64,000 nucleotides of DNA from an uncultured Erythrobacter sp. (GCF_947497915.1 NZ_CANMIJ010000001.1:597501-661500), one strand, 5' to 3'. Positions 50,081 to 60,423 are shown, counted from the stretch's first letter. Numbers and translations are program-made. Notes: generated by a model from the sequence alone, not told the origin.

Positions 50081-52960
50081 CTATTCGGTCTCACCTACGG
50101 CGCGTGCGTTCTCGCCCGGTAGAACTTGCACTTCGACAGCGTCAGCGGGATCAAGATATTGCAGCGCTTCGGCCTGAATATCCTCGGGTGTGATCGCTTT
50201 CAGCAGGTCTGGCGCGGCAAACCAACGCTCGATCCGCTCAGGATCGCTTTGCGCGCGCGCCGTCAGGCTCATCCAGCCGCCAAGACCTTTCAGGGCATTC
50301 GCGTAGGATTCTAGTAGAGGTTTGCGCGCCCGTTCGATCACGTCCTGATCAAGCGGGGCTCCGCGCAGGTCATCAATCAGTTCGAGCACAGCTTTGCGCG
50401 TGGCCTCGATTTCGGTGACATCAACGGATGACGAGATCGAGAATGTGCCATAGCCATCATAGATGCGGCTGGTCGAACTGCCCGCGGACGGGGAATAGGT
50501 CTGGCCCAGCTCCTCGCGCAGGCGGTCTGTCAGCTCCAGCCTGACAACGCGGGCTAATATCGACAGACGCATGGCCTCTGCGAAATCTGTGTCGTCTGTT
50601 GTCGGCCAGATCATGCGGAACAGCGCCTGATCGGCTTCGCCTTCATGCTCCAATGTCACCAGCCCGCGCGTTTCGGTAAAGCTGCGTTGACGGGCTTCTT
50701 CGCGTGGATGGAAATCGGCTTCGCGTGCTGGCAGCGCGGCCAGCGTCGCTGCGACCGCCGCTATCGAAGCGTCCTCGTCAATATCGCCGACCATAGCGAC
50801 TTCAATCGCGCCATTGGTAAGCCTGTCTGAAATCGCGGCTTTCAACTTGTCATAATCGAGAGCGTGATAGGCCTCTTTCGATTGAAGCGTAAAACGCGGA
50901 TCATCGTCTGAAAGGCGGGCGCCCATCGCACTGCTATAGGCGCGGCCCGGCGTGGAATTCAGCGTTTCAAAGAAGTTGTCGATCCCTTTTCGGAACCGTT
51001 CGACGCCTTCGGAGCGGTAGCCGGGATCCGTCAGGGTCGCGGCGAAGACCTTCATTTGCAATTCGAGATCGCGCGGCGTTGTCGTGCTGCCCATGGTAAA
51101 GCCGTCAGCAGAGCTGCCGAAGCTTGATGATACGCTGCGTCCGGCCAGCACAGTTTGAAGTTCATCGACACTATGCGCCCCAAGGCCGCCTGCTGTCAGT
51201 GAACTCGCCAGATAGACGCGCAAAGGTTCATCCTTGCTCTGCATCAGATTGCCGCCGTCAACGCGGACAGACACGCGGATACGGTCTTCGCGGATGTCGG
51301 TTTGCTTCAGGTTTAAGCGCACACCATTGGCAAAGGTGATTTTGCGAATGCCGAGCTCTTCGTGAAGTTCGTCGGACACGATGCTGCCAGGCTCACCAAA
51401 GCTGTCATAGGCAAATTCGGCAATGCCATTGTCCTCGGGTGCTTCGATGGGCAGAGCCATGCCGTCGGCAAAGGCCTGACGCAGTCCCGCTTCACCGCCT
51501 TCCGGGGCGGTCCGACCGGTAAAACGGATCATCGGCTCATCCAGAGGGATAGCGTGATCCAGAATGGCTTTGTGCACCAATTCTGGCGTGATTGACGGTG
51601 CCAATGCCTCAAATTGCGCAAGCGAATAGGCCGGTGTTACAGGCACACGATCATTCGCGATCAAGCTAAGCGCGCGGCCCATGAAATAGCCGTTGGTGTA
51701 GGTGCTGTATCCTGACACAGCATTTTCGGCGGAGGTGCGCCGGCGTTTCAGCTGCTCGTCCACCTCTGCGGCGGTAAAGCCGTGTGTCAGCGCTTCATTC
51801 ACGATCCTAACGGCGGCAAGCATGCCCTTGCGCCATTCGCCGTCGACACTGCTCAGGCCGATGCCTGTGCTGCGCGCGTCTTCAAAGACTGTGCCAGTGC
51901 CATAGCTAGCCCCGCGATACGGCGCGTCAGCTTCAAGAGCGAGGCGGGCAAGGCGGCGGTTTATGATGGCATAGCCGATGCCCCGAATTACATTCAGGTT
52001 TCGGTTTGCGACTGTATCCGGTTCATCGACCCACGGACCCTGTCGGAACAATTGCACGCTCTCTGACAAGGCCGGATCGATGTAGATGTCGGTCAAACCT
52101 TTGCGGGTGACGTCAATCGGGCCTGCTTCTGGCTCAACTGGAGCAGGCGCGGCTTTCCAGTCGGAAAATTTGGCCTGAATGGCCTTTTCCACCACTTCAG
52201 GGGCGTAGTCGCCAACGATCACGAGGACAGTGTTGGAAGGGGTGTAGGTCCGTTCATACAGACTGCGCATTTGCTCGGCTGTGGCCGTTTCCAGACTTTC
52301 TATCGTGCCGATGGGCATGCGATCGATAAAGCGCGCGCCCGGGCTGGTGAATTCGTAGCTATCTTCGCGGTTGCGCTGCGCAAAACCCGCACGGTCGCGC
52401 CGTTCCGCCAGCACCACACCGCGTTCGCGGTCCACTGCGTCCGGCGCAATCGTCAGCTCGCTTGCGGTTTCCCGCATCAGCATCAGCGCGGTATCCAGCA
52501 GATCATCATCGGCGCGCGGGAGATTCAGGATATAGGTGATGGCATTTAAGCCGGTGGTCGCGTTGGTGTCCGCGCCGAAAGCGAGCCCTTTGCGCTCTAA
52601 CAGCTTGATCATTTCGCCTTCGGGAATGCCCTTGGACCCGTTGAACGCCATATGTTCGAGAAAATGCGAAAGACCGCGCTCGTCTTCGTTTTCGTCGAGC
52701 GATCCGGAATCGATCCGCATTCTGACAACGGCGGTACCCTCGGGTGTGCCGTTCTGGCGGATAATGTACCGCATGCCGTTATCAAGCTGGCCAAAGACAT
52801 AGCCCGGTGCCAGCTCAACATCGCTTTCCTCGAACGCCCACAAGGGCTCTTCGGCGGTCTCGGCCGTCTCAGCCTCCTGCGCGGCGAGCGCGGTGGACAA
52901 GGCGAAATTGGGCAGGGCAAACAGCGCCCCGATAGCGAAAAAGCGCGAACTGGATTTCAT
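50081..52960 (-). CDS. M16-family (insulinase-like) zinc metallopeptidase, secreted
   Basis: HFLEHMAFNGS HxxEH motif; signal peptide MKSSSRFFAIGALFALPNFALSTALAA; two M16 halves. Confidence 0.95.
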   Translation of the reverse strand: MKSSSRFFAIGALFALPNFALSTALAAQEAETAETAEEPLWAFEESDVELAPGYVFGQLDNGMRYIIRQNGTPEGTAVVRMRIDSGSLDENEDERGLSHFLEHMAFNGSKGIPEGEMIKLLERKGLAFGADTNATTGLNAITYILNLPRADDDLLDTALMLMRETASELTIAPDAVDRERGVVLAERRDRAGFAQRNREDSYEFTSPGARFIDRMPIGTIESLETATAEQMRSLYERTYTPSNTVLVIVGDYAPEVVEKAIQAKFSDWKAAPAPVEPEAGPIDVTRKGLTDIYIDPALSESVQLFRQGPWVDEPDTVANRNLNVIRGIGYAIINRRLARLALEADAPYRGASYGTGTVFEDARSTGIGLSSVDGEWRKGMLAAVRIVNEALTHGFTAAEVDEQLKRRRTSAENAVSGYSTYTNGYFMGRALSLIANDRVPVTPAYSLAQFEALAPSITPELVHKAILDHAIPLDEPMIRFTGRTAPEGGEAGLRQAFADGMALPIEAPEDNGIAEFAYDSFGEPGSIVSDELHEELGIRKITFANGVRLNLKQTDIREDRIRVSVRVDGGNLMQSKDEPLRVYLASSLTAGGLGAHSVDELQTVLAGRSVSSSFGSSADGFTMGSTTTPRDLELQMKVFAATLTDPGYRSEGVERFRKGIDNFFETLNSTPGRAYSSAMGARLSDDDPRFTLQSKEAYHALDYDKLKAAISDRLTNGAIEVAMVGDIDEDASIAAVAATLAALPAREADFHPREEARQRSFTETRGLVTLEHEGEADQALFRMIWPTTDDTDFAEAMRLSILARVVRLELTDRLREELGQTYSPSAGSSTSRIYDGYGTFSISSSVDVTEIEATRKAVLELIDDLRGAPLDQDVIERARKPLLESYANALKGLGGWMSLTARAQSDPERIERWFAAPDLLKAITPEDIQAEALQYLDPADAVEVQVLPGENARAVGETE

Positions 52961-53111
52961 ATTGTGCGGTAATACCTTCTCATTCCCGAAAAGGTATGCA
53001 GCTTAACGCCTTAATCTACGCTGTCATTCTAGTTTTCGCCGTCAAGTGACAGGCGCGGGCCGGAGGCGCGAAGACATCGCGGCGCCAGATGGGCGCGGCG
53101 CACGTAAATCT

Positions 53112-53927
53112 CTATTTTTTAGGCGTAGGAGTGGGCGCCGGCGCTCCGCGTAGACGTCTGCGGTGGCTCGACAGATCGAGCACTTCGCCAGGATTGCTGT
53201 CTTCATCCTGCAGCAGGCCAAGACGCCGCGCGACTTCGCGGTAGGCGTCTTCTTCGCCGCCCAGATCGCGTCGGAAACGGTCTTTATCGAGTTTTTCGCC
53301 CGATTTCATATCCCACAAGCGGCAGCCATCAGGGCTGATCTCGTCAGCAAGAATGACGCGGCTGTAATCACCATCATAAAGCCGGCCAAACTCAAGTTTG
53401 AAATCGACCAGACGGATGTCGATGGCAGCAAACATTCCGCACATGAAATCGTTGATGCGGATTGCCATCGAAGAAATGTCCTGCATCTCTTCGTTGCTGG
53501 CCCATTGGAAACACGCAATGTGCTCCTCAGAGACGAGCGGATCGCCCAGCGCATCATCTTTGTAGCAATATTCGATCAAGGTGTGCGGCAACGGCTCGCC
53601 TTCTTCAAGGCCAAGCCGTTTGCAGATCGAACCGGCGGCGACATTGCGCACGATCACTTCGATCGGAATAATTTCGACCTGACGCACCAATTGTTCGCGC
53701 ATGTTGAGGCGGCGGATAAAGTGCGTCGGGATGCCGATATGCGAGAGGCGGCTGAACACATGTTCGCTGATGCGATTGTTGATCACACCTTTGCCGTTGA
53801 TCGTGCCCTTTTTCTCGGCGTTAAAGGCGGTGGCGTCATCCTTGAAATATTGGATGATCGTGCCAGGCTCAGGACCCTCATAAAGGATCTTGGCTTTGCC
53901 TTCGTAAATTTGGCGGCGACGGGACAT
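53112..53927 (-). CDS. purC: Phosphoribosylaminoimidazole-succinocarboxamide synthase
   Basis: [59 protein letters not shown]. Confidence 0.96.
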   Translation of the reverse strand: MSRRRQIYEGKAKILYEGPEPGTIIQYFKDDATAFNAEKKGTINGKGVINNRISEHVFSRLSHIGIPTHFIRRLNMREQLVRQVEIIPIEVIVRNVAAGSICKRLGLEEGEPLPHTLIEYCYKDDALGDPLVSEEHIACFQWASNEEMQDISSMAIRINDFMCGMFAAIDIRLVDFKLEFGRLYDGDYSRVILADEISPDGCRLWDMKSGEKLDKDRFRRDLGGEEDAYREVARRLGLLQDEDSNPGEVLDLSSHRRRLRGAPAPTPTPKK

Positions 53928-53950
53928 GTGTGAACCCCCTATTCAGCGAA

Positions 53951-54025
53951 TGGTGCCCGGGGGCGGATTTGAACCACCGACACGCGGATTTTCAATCCGC
54001 TGCTCTACCCCTGAGCTACCCGGGC
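53951..54025 (-). tRNA. tRNA-Phe (GAA)
   Basis: Minus strand GCCCGGGTAGCTCAGGGGTAGAGCAGCGGATTGAAAATCCGCGTGTCGGTGGTTCAAATCCGCCCCCGGGCACCA; cloverleaf, anticodon loop TTGAAAA, encoded CCA. Confidence 0.97.
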
Positions 54026-54168
54026 ATTCGCTGCGGCGACGATCTATCCTGAATCGGCCAGACCGGCGAGCAAATGAGAGCGGGCCTATGAAGCGTGCGC
54101 GCGCGCTTGGCAAGAGGAAATGGGCATAATTTGCGCCCTTACGCCGGTTCTTTTTGCCGAGTTCGCGT

Positions 54169-54357
54169 TTAGTCCTGCTTGTCCCAATCGCTTGTTGCGA
54201 TTTCCTCTGGCGAGGCAGGGCGTCCTGGCACGGCATAACCATCGCCAAACCACCGGGCGAGATCGCGGTCTTTGCACCGCTTTGAACAGAACGGCGTGAA
54301 TTCTTCGGCGCGCGGTTTTCTGCAAATCGGGCAGGGTTTTTGGGGCTTTGTCGTCAT
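54169..54357 (-). CDS. yacG: DNA gyrase inhibitor YacG, zinc-binding
   Basis: CPICRKP...FCSKRCKDRDLARWFGDGYAVPG. Confidence 0.93.
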   Translation of the reverse strand: MTTKPQKPCPICRKPRAEEFTPFCSKRCKDRDLARWFGDGYAVPGRPASPEEIATSDWDKQD

Positions 54358-55316
54358 TGTGCGATTATTTGGGCCTGAGCCGCTTCGAGTGCAAGAGAGG
54401 GACTTGTTTCAATTCGCACTTCTTTGCCGGTTCGTTGAGCCAGTTCGACTAGCCATTCTTCCTTGAGCTTTGCTTTAAGCGCCGGGTGCACGGTGAGCAG
54501 CAGGATACGTCCTGCTCCCTCGGCCATTTCACCCCGACGCAAAGCCATGCGCGCGCAGGCCCCGACCCGGGAGGTGGCGAAACGTTGAAGCAAAGACGGC
54601 CCCTCAAGCCGAGCAACCAATTGCACGAAACCAAATCCGTTTATGGCGGTGCGTTCATGCGGCCAGTTCGCCAGCGCCGCTTCGAGCGCAGCATCAACTT
54701 GCTTGCGGCCCAATTTGTCCTGAATGGTCGGGAAATCGATCCCGACAGAGCCGCCAATGTCGAACCATTGCACTGCCTGAGCGATGGCGGGAACAGCTGC
54801 CAAGGCAAGTTCGCGCGGGCTGCCATCACCGTCGATGTCGATAAGGGTCATGGCCGGCGTAGTGCTGATCAACAGCGATCCGCCCGGGAAATCAATTTGG
54901 GCAGAGGAGGCCGCATCCCACACGTCTTCCCAAAGTCCCGCAGGGAATCGCGTCACGAGATCGCCGCTCGCAAATATCGAAGCAGGTGGGATATTCGGAT
55001 TGTCATCGCCGAAATAGCGCGCTTGTGCGCGTTTCAACCGGCCGCGCTCGGCAATGGCCTCACGCGTTATGATGAGACGCACATCGCTGCCTTCGGTCGC
55101 ATCGCGCGGCAGGCCGCTGGCATTGATTTCGGTACCGCAGGGGCTGAGACATAACCCGCGCGATGATCCCGCTTGGCGAGATACAATCTTGGCCATTAAA
55201 ATTGTCCGTGCGCAATCTTTGCTTAGCCAAAAGAGTTTGGCGCCGATGATCTGATCATTCTCGATAAGCAAAGCGCGGCTTTCGCCAATGCCTTCTTCGA
55301 TCTGCCAATTAGCCAA
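54354..55316 (-). CDS. Ribonuclease E/G-family protein (short form)
   Basis: FGFVQLVARLEGPSLLQRFATS; DIDGDGSPRELALAAVPAIAQAVQWFDIGGSVGIDF; resembles RNase G catalytic region. Confidence 0.78.
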   Translation of the reverse strand: MANWQIEEGIGESRALLIENDQIIGAKLFWLSKDCARTILMAKIVSRQAGSSRGLCLSPCGTEINASGLPRDATEGSDVRLIITREAIAERGRLKRAQARYFGDDNPNIPPASIFASGDLVTRFPAGLWEDVWDAASSAQIDFPGGSLLISTTPAMTLIDIDGDGSPRELALAAVPAIAQAVQWFDIGGSVGIDFPTIQDKLGRKQVDAALEAALANWPHERTAINGFGFVQLVARLEGPSLLQRFATSRVGACARMALRRGEMAEGAGRILLLTVHPALKAKLKEEWLVELAQRTGKEVRIETSPSLALEAAQAQIIAQ

Positions 55317-55893
55317 TAGGAAAACCCGCCGATTTCAGCAAAGCGCGCGTTTCATATAGCGGCAAGCCCATCACGCTTGAATGGCTGCCTCTGATCCATT
55401 GGATCAGGCCCTCGGCCGCGCCTTGAATGGCATAGCCGCCCGCTTTGCCGCGCCATTCTTCACTCGCGAGATAGGCGCTAATCTCTTCGCCGCTTAAGGA
55501 TTTGAACCGGACAGTGTTCTCGCTGAGCCTTGATTTCAAAGTACCGTCGGGCGCTTTCAACACTACGCTGGAAAGCACGGTGTGCCGCCTGCCGGATAGC
55601 AGTTCTAGGCATGCCCGCGCTTCGTCCTTGTCTTCGGTCTTGGGCAAGATACGTCGTCCTGCGGCCACCACGGTGTCGCCAGCGAGCACAAAGCCAGCCG
55701 CATCAATTGCAGCGGCTTTTTCTTCACCCATGCGCAGCGCATAATCGCGCGGACGCTCAGCAGGGCGGGGCGTTTCGTCGATGTCGGCAGGCGAAATTGC
55801 GTCCGCAGACAGCCCAAGCCGCGCGAGCAAATCGCGCCTACGCGGGCTGGCAGAAGCCAGCGTCAAACGCGGTGTCAGGTGAGGGGCGCTCAT
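55309..55893 (-). CDS. Maf-like nucleoside triphosphate pyrophosphatase
   Basis: LTLASASPRRRDLLARLGL; VLAGDTVVAAGRRILPKTEDKDEARACLELLSGRRH; GGYAIQGAAEGLIQWIRGSHSSVMGLPL. Confidence 0.94.
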   Translation of the reverse strand: MSAPHLTPRLTLASASPRRRDLLARLGLSADAISPADIDETPRPAERPRDYALRMGEEKAAAIDAAGFVLAGDTVVAAGRRILPKTEDKDEARACLELLSGRRHTVLSSVVLKAPDGTLKSRLSENTVRFKSLSGEEISAYLASEEWRGKAGGYAIQGAAEGLIQWIRGSHSSVMGLPLYETRALLKSAGFPIG

Positions 55894-55908
55894 TGGCGCG
55901 CCTGCATC

Positions 55909-56169
55909 TTACGGTGTCGGGCCGGGGCCCTGACCGGGGCCGCCGCGACCGGGCATAAAGCGATAAGTGATGCGCGCCTTCGTCAAATCGTACGGTGTCA
56001 GCTCGCACAGCACTTCGTCACCCACGAGAACGCGAATGCGGTTTTTGCGCATTTTACCTGCGGTGTGTCCGAGCACTTCATGGCCGTTTTCAAGCTCCAC
56101 CCGGAACATCGCATTGGGCAGCAGCTCGACGACGCGCCCGCGCATTTCGAGGAGTTCTTCCTTGGCCAT
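55909..56169 (-). CDS. infA: Translation initiation factor IF-1 with short C-terminal Gly/Pro extension
   Basis: [53 protein letters not shown]; tail [17 protein letters not shown]. Confidence 0.96.
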   Translation of the reverse strand: MAKEELLEMRGRVVELLPNAMFRVELENGHEVLGHTAGKMRKNRIRVLVGDEVLCELTPYDLTKARITYRFMPGRGGPGQGPGPTP

Positions 56170-56389
56170 GTAATCCCTTCACATTTCAGCGCTGATGATC
56201 GGCGCCGTTTGATATAGGCGCGCCATTTAGCGATGACCTAAGCAAAAGGGAAGCCTTGTGCGACAATTCGCGGGGTAACGCGGAACCAGCCGCGATGCCG
56301 GGGGTTCATCTTTCAAATCGTAACAAGCGGTGCAATTCGATACAATTCAGGCGCTTGTTTAAGCCAAGTGTTTCCTCAAAAGGGCAACC

Positions 56390-59300
56390 ATGATCCTCCC
56401 CGTCTCTCCCCGTGCGAAGTTACGCAGCACTGTATGTGCAGCGTCCGTTTGGATCGGCATTGCCGCTGTGCCTGCCTTTGCGCAGTCACAAGAGGGGGAG
56501 GCTCAACAGGAAAATACTCGCGAAGAGCCAGCCAATGAAATCGGCACAGGCTCCGGAGAAATCGTTGTCCGGGCAGAGCGGCTTCGCGGGCAATTGGATG
56601 TCGAACAAGAGCCCTTGCTCGAACTGGGTGAGGCGGAAATCGCGGCAGAGGGCGTGACCTCTATTGCTGATCTGGTGACGCAAATTAGCAACCAGACCGG
56701 TTCTGCGCGTGGCCGTGGCGGCGGCGGGCGGCCTGTGATCTTGATCAATGGCATTCGAGTCGGATCATTTCGCGAGTTTTCTAACTACCCGCCAGAAGCT
56801 TTGGCGCGGGTCGAGGTGTTTCCAGAAGAGACCGCGCAGCGTTTCGGATTTCCGCCTGATCGCCGCGTAATCAATCTGATCCTCAAAGAAAGCTACCGCA
56901 ACGCCGAAGTCGAATTCGAATTTGAAGGGCCATCGCGCGGCGGATATCATCGGCGCGAACAGGAACTGGGCTTCCTCCAGATTGCCGATGGCGGGCGTAT
57001 CAACGTCAATTTCGAAGCAAACGACACGTCATTTCTGACCGAAGACGAGCGCGGCATAATCCAAACGCCAACGTCGATCTCGGATGTCGCAGGCGATCCC
57101 GATCAGGCCGCATTTCGCAGTCTGGTATCGGACAGCCGCTCTCTTGAGGGGAATATCAGCTGGGCCAAGGCCTACATCGATAGCGGCACTTCGGTCAGCG
57201 CGAATATCAATTACACTCGCAGCGATTCCCTTTCACTTCAGGGGCTTAACACGGTTTCGCTCACCGATCCGTCAGGCGACAGCGCCCTACGGACGTTTGG
57301 TGTGGATACTCCGATCCAGCAGGCGTTCTCCAGTGACACGCTTTCCAGTTCGGGGTCACTGACCAAGCGCGTGAACGCATTCCGCCTGACGAGTTCGTTC
57401 AATGCAAGCCTGACCGAAACCGAGCAAGAGATTGATCGACGCTTTGATACGAGCGGGTTTGAGGCTGATGCATTAGCAGGGACATTCGCTCTTGATGGCG
57501 CGTTGCCGACCAGCGTGGATTCCGGCTTCGATACGGCGAATTCGCGCACCATTACGGGCAACACTCTCACCACATTGCGCGGGCCGATTGTAAACCTGCC
57601 GGGCGGGGAGCTACTGGCGACATTTGATGCGGGCTACACTTGGACCAATCTAGAGACGTCCGACACGCGCAACGTGCAAGAGACCGATCTAACGCGCGGG
57701 CAATTTTCAACCGGCGTGAACCTTGTCATTCCGATCACCAGCCGCCGCACGGGCTTTGCCGATGCACTGGGCAGTTTCACGCTGAACGTTCAGGCTGGGC
57801 TGGATGAGCTTTCCGATTTTGGCACTTTGGGTGATTACACAGTCGGCCTGACTTGGGCGCCGACGGATAAGCTGAACCTGTCGGCGACCTATATCCAACG
57901 GGAGGTTGCCCCGGCGCTTTCATCACTTGGCAATCCAGAAGTCACATTCCTCAATGTGCCCGTGTTCGATTTCACCAATGGTGAGACGGTGCTTGCTACG
58001 GTCACGACGGGCGGCAATCCTGATTTGCTCGCGGAAACGCAGCGCGACTGGAAATTCGCGGCAAACTGGCAATTACCTTTCTGGGAAAACACCCGCTTTA
58101 CGGTCGAGTATATCCGCAACCGTTCGGATGATGTGACGCGCGGCTTTCCGGTCATCTCGCCAGAGATTGAAGCAGCCTTTCCTGACCGGATTACCAGAGA
58201 TGCAGGCGGAACTCTGACCGCGATTGATCGCCGTTTCGTGACATTTGCCGAAACACGCGCAGACCGGCTTCAATTCAGCCTGTTTACGCGCGGCAGTATC
58301 GGTGCAGGCCAGCGCGGGGCCCAAGGTGGCGGGCGTCCCAGTGGCGGCGGAAGGCCGCAGGGCGCTGCATCGGGCGGCGGTGATAGCAGCACGACAGCCG
58401 CGCAATCCGGCGCAAGGCCGCAAGCGTCAGGCCGTCCTCAGGGCCAGGGCAGGCCGGCAAACGGTCGCCCCGGCGGCCCGCCCAGCGCAGAGCAGCGCGC
58501 GGCCTTCATGGAGTTTCGCACCCGCATCTGCGCCGATGATGGTCTTGATGTGCTCACCCGCCTCGTCGAAGCGGCGGAAAATGGCGAAGACTTATCTGCG
58601 ACCATCCCCGGCTTTGACGCGCAGCGATTTGAACGGCTTTTGTCGCGCGTGCGCGATGACAATGGCGATGTCGATCCAGAACGCCTCGCCGCCGTGCGGG
58701 AGCGGATTTGCAGCTTTGATCCGGCCAGCATGGGCGGACGGGGTCCCAGAGGCGAACGCGGCGGATCGCCAACAGGCGGTGAAAACGAAGCACCCGAAGG
58801 CGAGCGTCCGCAAGGCTTTGCCGCATTCCGCGCGATTGCCTGCGCAGATGACGGTGCGGCGCGTATCCGCGCTCTGATCACACGTATCGAGGCAGGTGAA
58901 GACGTGTCTGACGAGCTTCCGGGCTTCGATCCTGCGATGGCGGGTATGATGCTGGGCCGTTTGCGCGATGAGAACGGCAATATCACGGATGAACGCATTG
59001 CGGGTTTGCGCGAACGCTTTTGCTCAAGCGAGCAGGGTGCGGGCGGCCAGAATGGCCAGTCCGGCAGTCAGGCGCGCGGCGGCGGCGGGCCTCCGGGCGG
59101 CTTTAATCCGCTTGCGCGGCGTTCCTTCCAGGGGTTCCGTTACTTCCTCTCGCTCAATCACACAGTTGAGCTTGAGAATGAGATCCTGATCGCGCCGGGT
59201 TTGGCGCCGCTTGATCAGCTGAGCGGCGATGCCACCGGTGCATTTGGCTTCCCGCGCCACAGCACGCGGCTGGAGGGCGGCATTTTCGGCTCTGGCGTCG

Positions 59301-59608
59301 GAATGCGGGTGTCTGGCCGCTACACGGGCGAAACCCGCCTCAATGGCTCTGGCCTCGCAGGCAGCAGCGATCTGTTTTTTGAAGACCTGATCCGTTTTGA
59401 CCTACGCGTCTTCTCCAATGTGGGCGAGCTCGTTGGCAAGAATGACGGCGCGCTCAAAAACCTGCGCATCAGCCTGCGCGCAGACAATATCTTCGACGCG
59501 CGCCGTGATGTCACAGACGAAAGCGGCAACACGCCAATCAATTACCAACCGTTCCTGATCGACCCAACGGGCCGATATATCGGAATCGATATCAGAAAAT
59601 TGTTTTAG
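56390..59608 (+). CDS. TonB-dependent-receptor-like outer membrane protein with large inserted repeat domain
   Basis: Signal-like N-terminus; plug-like EIVVRAERLRGQ...VILINGIRVGSFREFSNYPPEALARVEVFPEETAQRFGFPPDRRVINLILK; barrel strands; terminal F. Confidence 0.85.
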   Translation: MILPVSPRAKLRSTVCAASVWIGIAAVPAFAQSQEGEAQQENTREEPANEIGTGSGEIVVRAERLRGQLDVEQEPLLELGEAEIAAEGVTSIADLVTQISNQTGSARGRGGGGRPVILINGIRVGSFREFSNYPPEALARVEVFPEETAQRFGFPPDRRVINLILKESYRNAEVEFEFEGPSRGGYHRREQELGFLQIADGGRINVNFEANDTSFLTEDERGIIQTPTSISDVAGDPDQAAFRSLVSDSRSLEGNISWAKAYIDSGTSVSANINYTRSDSLSLQGLNTVSLTDPSGDSALRTFGVDTPIQQAFSSDTLSSSGSLTKRVNAFRLTSSFNASLTETEQEIDRRFDTSGFEADALAGTFALDGALPTSVDSGFDTANSRTITGNTLTTLRGPIVNLPGGELLATFDAGYTWTNLETSDTRNVQETDLTRGQFSTGVNLVIPITSRRTGFADALGSFTLNVQAGLDELSDFGTLGDYTVGLTWAPTDKLNLSATYIQREVAPALSSLGNPEVTFLNVPVFDFTNGETVLATVTTGGNPDLLAETQRDWKFAANWQLPFWENTRFTVEYIRNRSDDVTRGFPVISPEIEAAFPDRITRDAGGTLTAIDRRFVTFAETRADRLQFSLFTRGSIGAGQRGAQGGGRPSGGGRPQGAASGGGDSSTTAAQSGARPQASGRPQGQGRPANGRPGGPPSAEQRAAFMEFRTRICADDGLDVLTRLVEAAENGEDLSATIPGFDAQRFERLLSRVRDDNGDVDPERLAAVRERICSFDPASMGGRGPRGERGGSPTGGENEAPEGERPQGFAAFRAIACADDGAARIRALITRIEAGEDVSDELPGFDPAMAGMMLGRLRDENGNITDERIAGLRERFCSSEQGAGGQNGQSGSQARGGGGPPGGFNPLARRSFQGFRYFLSLNHTVELENEILIAPGLAPLDQLSGDATGAFGFPRHSTRLEGGIFGSGVGMRVSGRYTGETRLNGSGLAGSSDLFFEDLIRFDLRVFSNVGELVGKNDGALKNLRISLRADNIFDARRDVTDESGNTPINYQPFLIDPTGRYIGIDIRKLF
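58301..59130 (+). other. Gly/Arg/Gln-rich insertion in the barrel with two 76-aa Cys-paired repeats
   Basis: Repeat 1 at 58487-58714, repeat 2 at 58799-59026, gapless alignment with 33/76 identical residues counted by eye. Confidence 0.85.
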
Positions 59609-60423
59609 TCGAGGCTAACCTTCGGAAACAGAATGCGCTGATGACGCTTCGCTTCGAATGGCATCCACTCGCCTTCTTTCTGTGAAAGACGATCCGCGAG
59701 AGCCATCATAACCGATGGGTTCACGCCCAGACCGCAATGGCTCGCATACACTTCGATGTTCTCAAACGGCTGCGTCTCGTGGCCTTTGTGCGCGTGCTGC
59801 ACACTACCGCGCCAGTGAACAACGCCGTCGGTCTTGGTCCAGATTGATGTGGTCGGCACAGGCGGTGCGATGTCGAGCCCTTCGAACTGGCCGCCGCGCA
59901 GCTTCTCTGGCTCGTCGCCGTTAAACAGCTTGAACAGGCGCGCTGCATTGGTGTGGTTGCGATCATCGGAGATCGGACTGCCGAGGCTGATAACCTGACG
60001 CACTTTGTCCGGATGCAATTTCGCCAGCTCGCGTGCGAGCACGCCGCCAAGGCTCCAACCGATCAGCGATACTGCGCGTCCGCTCTCTTTGTGCTGGCGG
60101 GTCAATTGATGTTCGAGTTTCGACAGGAGCTCTTCGTTCACGCGAAGATTGCGTCCCGCGTCCCAGCCATGCGCGTCATAGTTCAGCCGTTTAAGCAGAC
60201 GGCGCATCGGCACGGTGGAACTGTTTGTCGCCATAAAGCCCGGCAGCGCCATGACAGGATGACCATCGCCTTTTGGCAAAGTCGCGAGCAACGGCATCAT
60301 TGCGTAAAGCGCGCCGAGTTCGAAGAAGGCGCGGCCTTCGGCGAGAGTCCAGAACCGGTTGGGCGGAACTGCTGCGGGCAGTTCTAGTCCACCGGCATGC
60401 GGGCTGGGTGCCATGCTTGCCAT
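59605..60423 (-). CDS. Alpha/beta hydrolase / lipase-like
   Basis: VSLIGWSLGGVLARELAKLHPDKVRQVISLGSPI; VMALPGFMATNSST. Confidence 0.85.
   Translation of the reverse strand: MASMAPSPHAGGLELPAAVPPNRFWTLAEGRAFFELGALYAMMPLLATLPKGDGHPVMALPGFMATNSSTVPMRRLLKRLNYDAHGWDAGRNLRVNEELLSKLEHQLTRQHKESGRAVSLIGWSLGGVLARELAKLHPDKVRQVISLGSPISDDRNHTNAARLFKLFNGDEPEKLRGGQFEGLDIAPPVPTTSIWTKTDGVVHWRGSVQHAHKGHETQPFENIEVYASHCGLGVNPSVMMALADRLSQKEGEWMPFEAKRHQRILFPKVSLD

Noticed and set aside
53163-53933. 256-aa plus-strand ORF opposite purC
   Set aside because: Antisense to an unambiguous purC; shadow ORF
58438-58998. 186-aa minus-strand ORF across the barrel insertion
   Set aside because: Ser/Arg/Pro-rich antisense frame of a repetitive Gly/Arg-rich coding region
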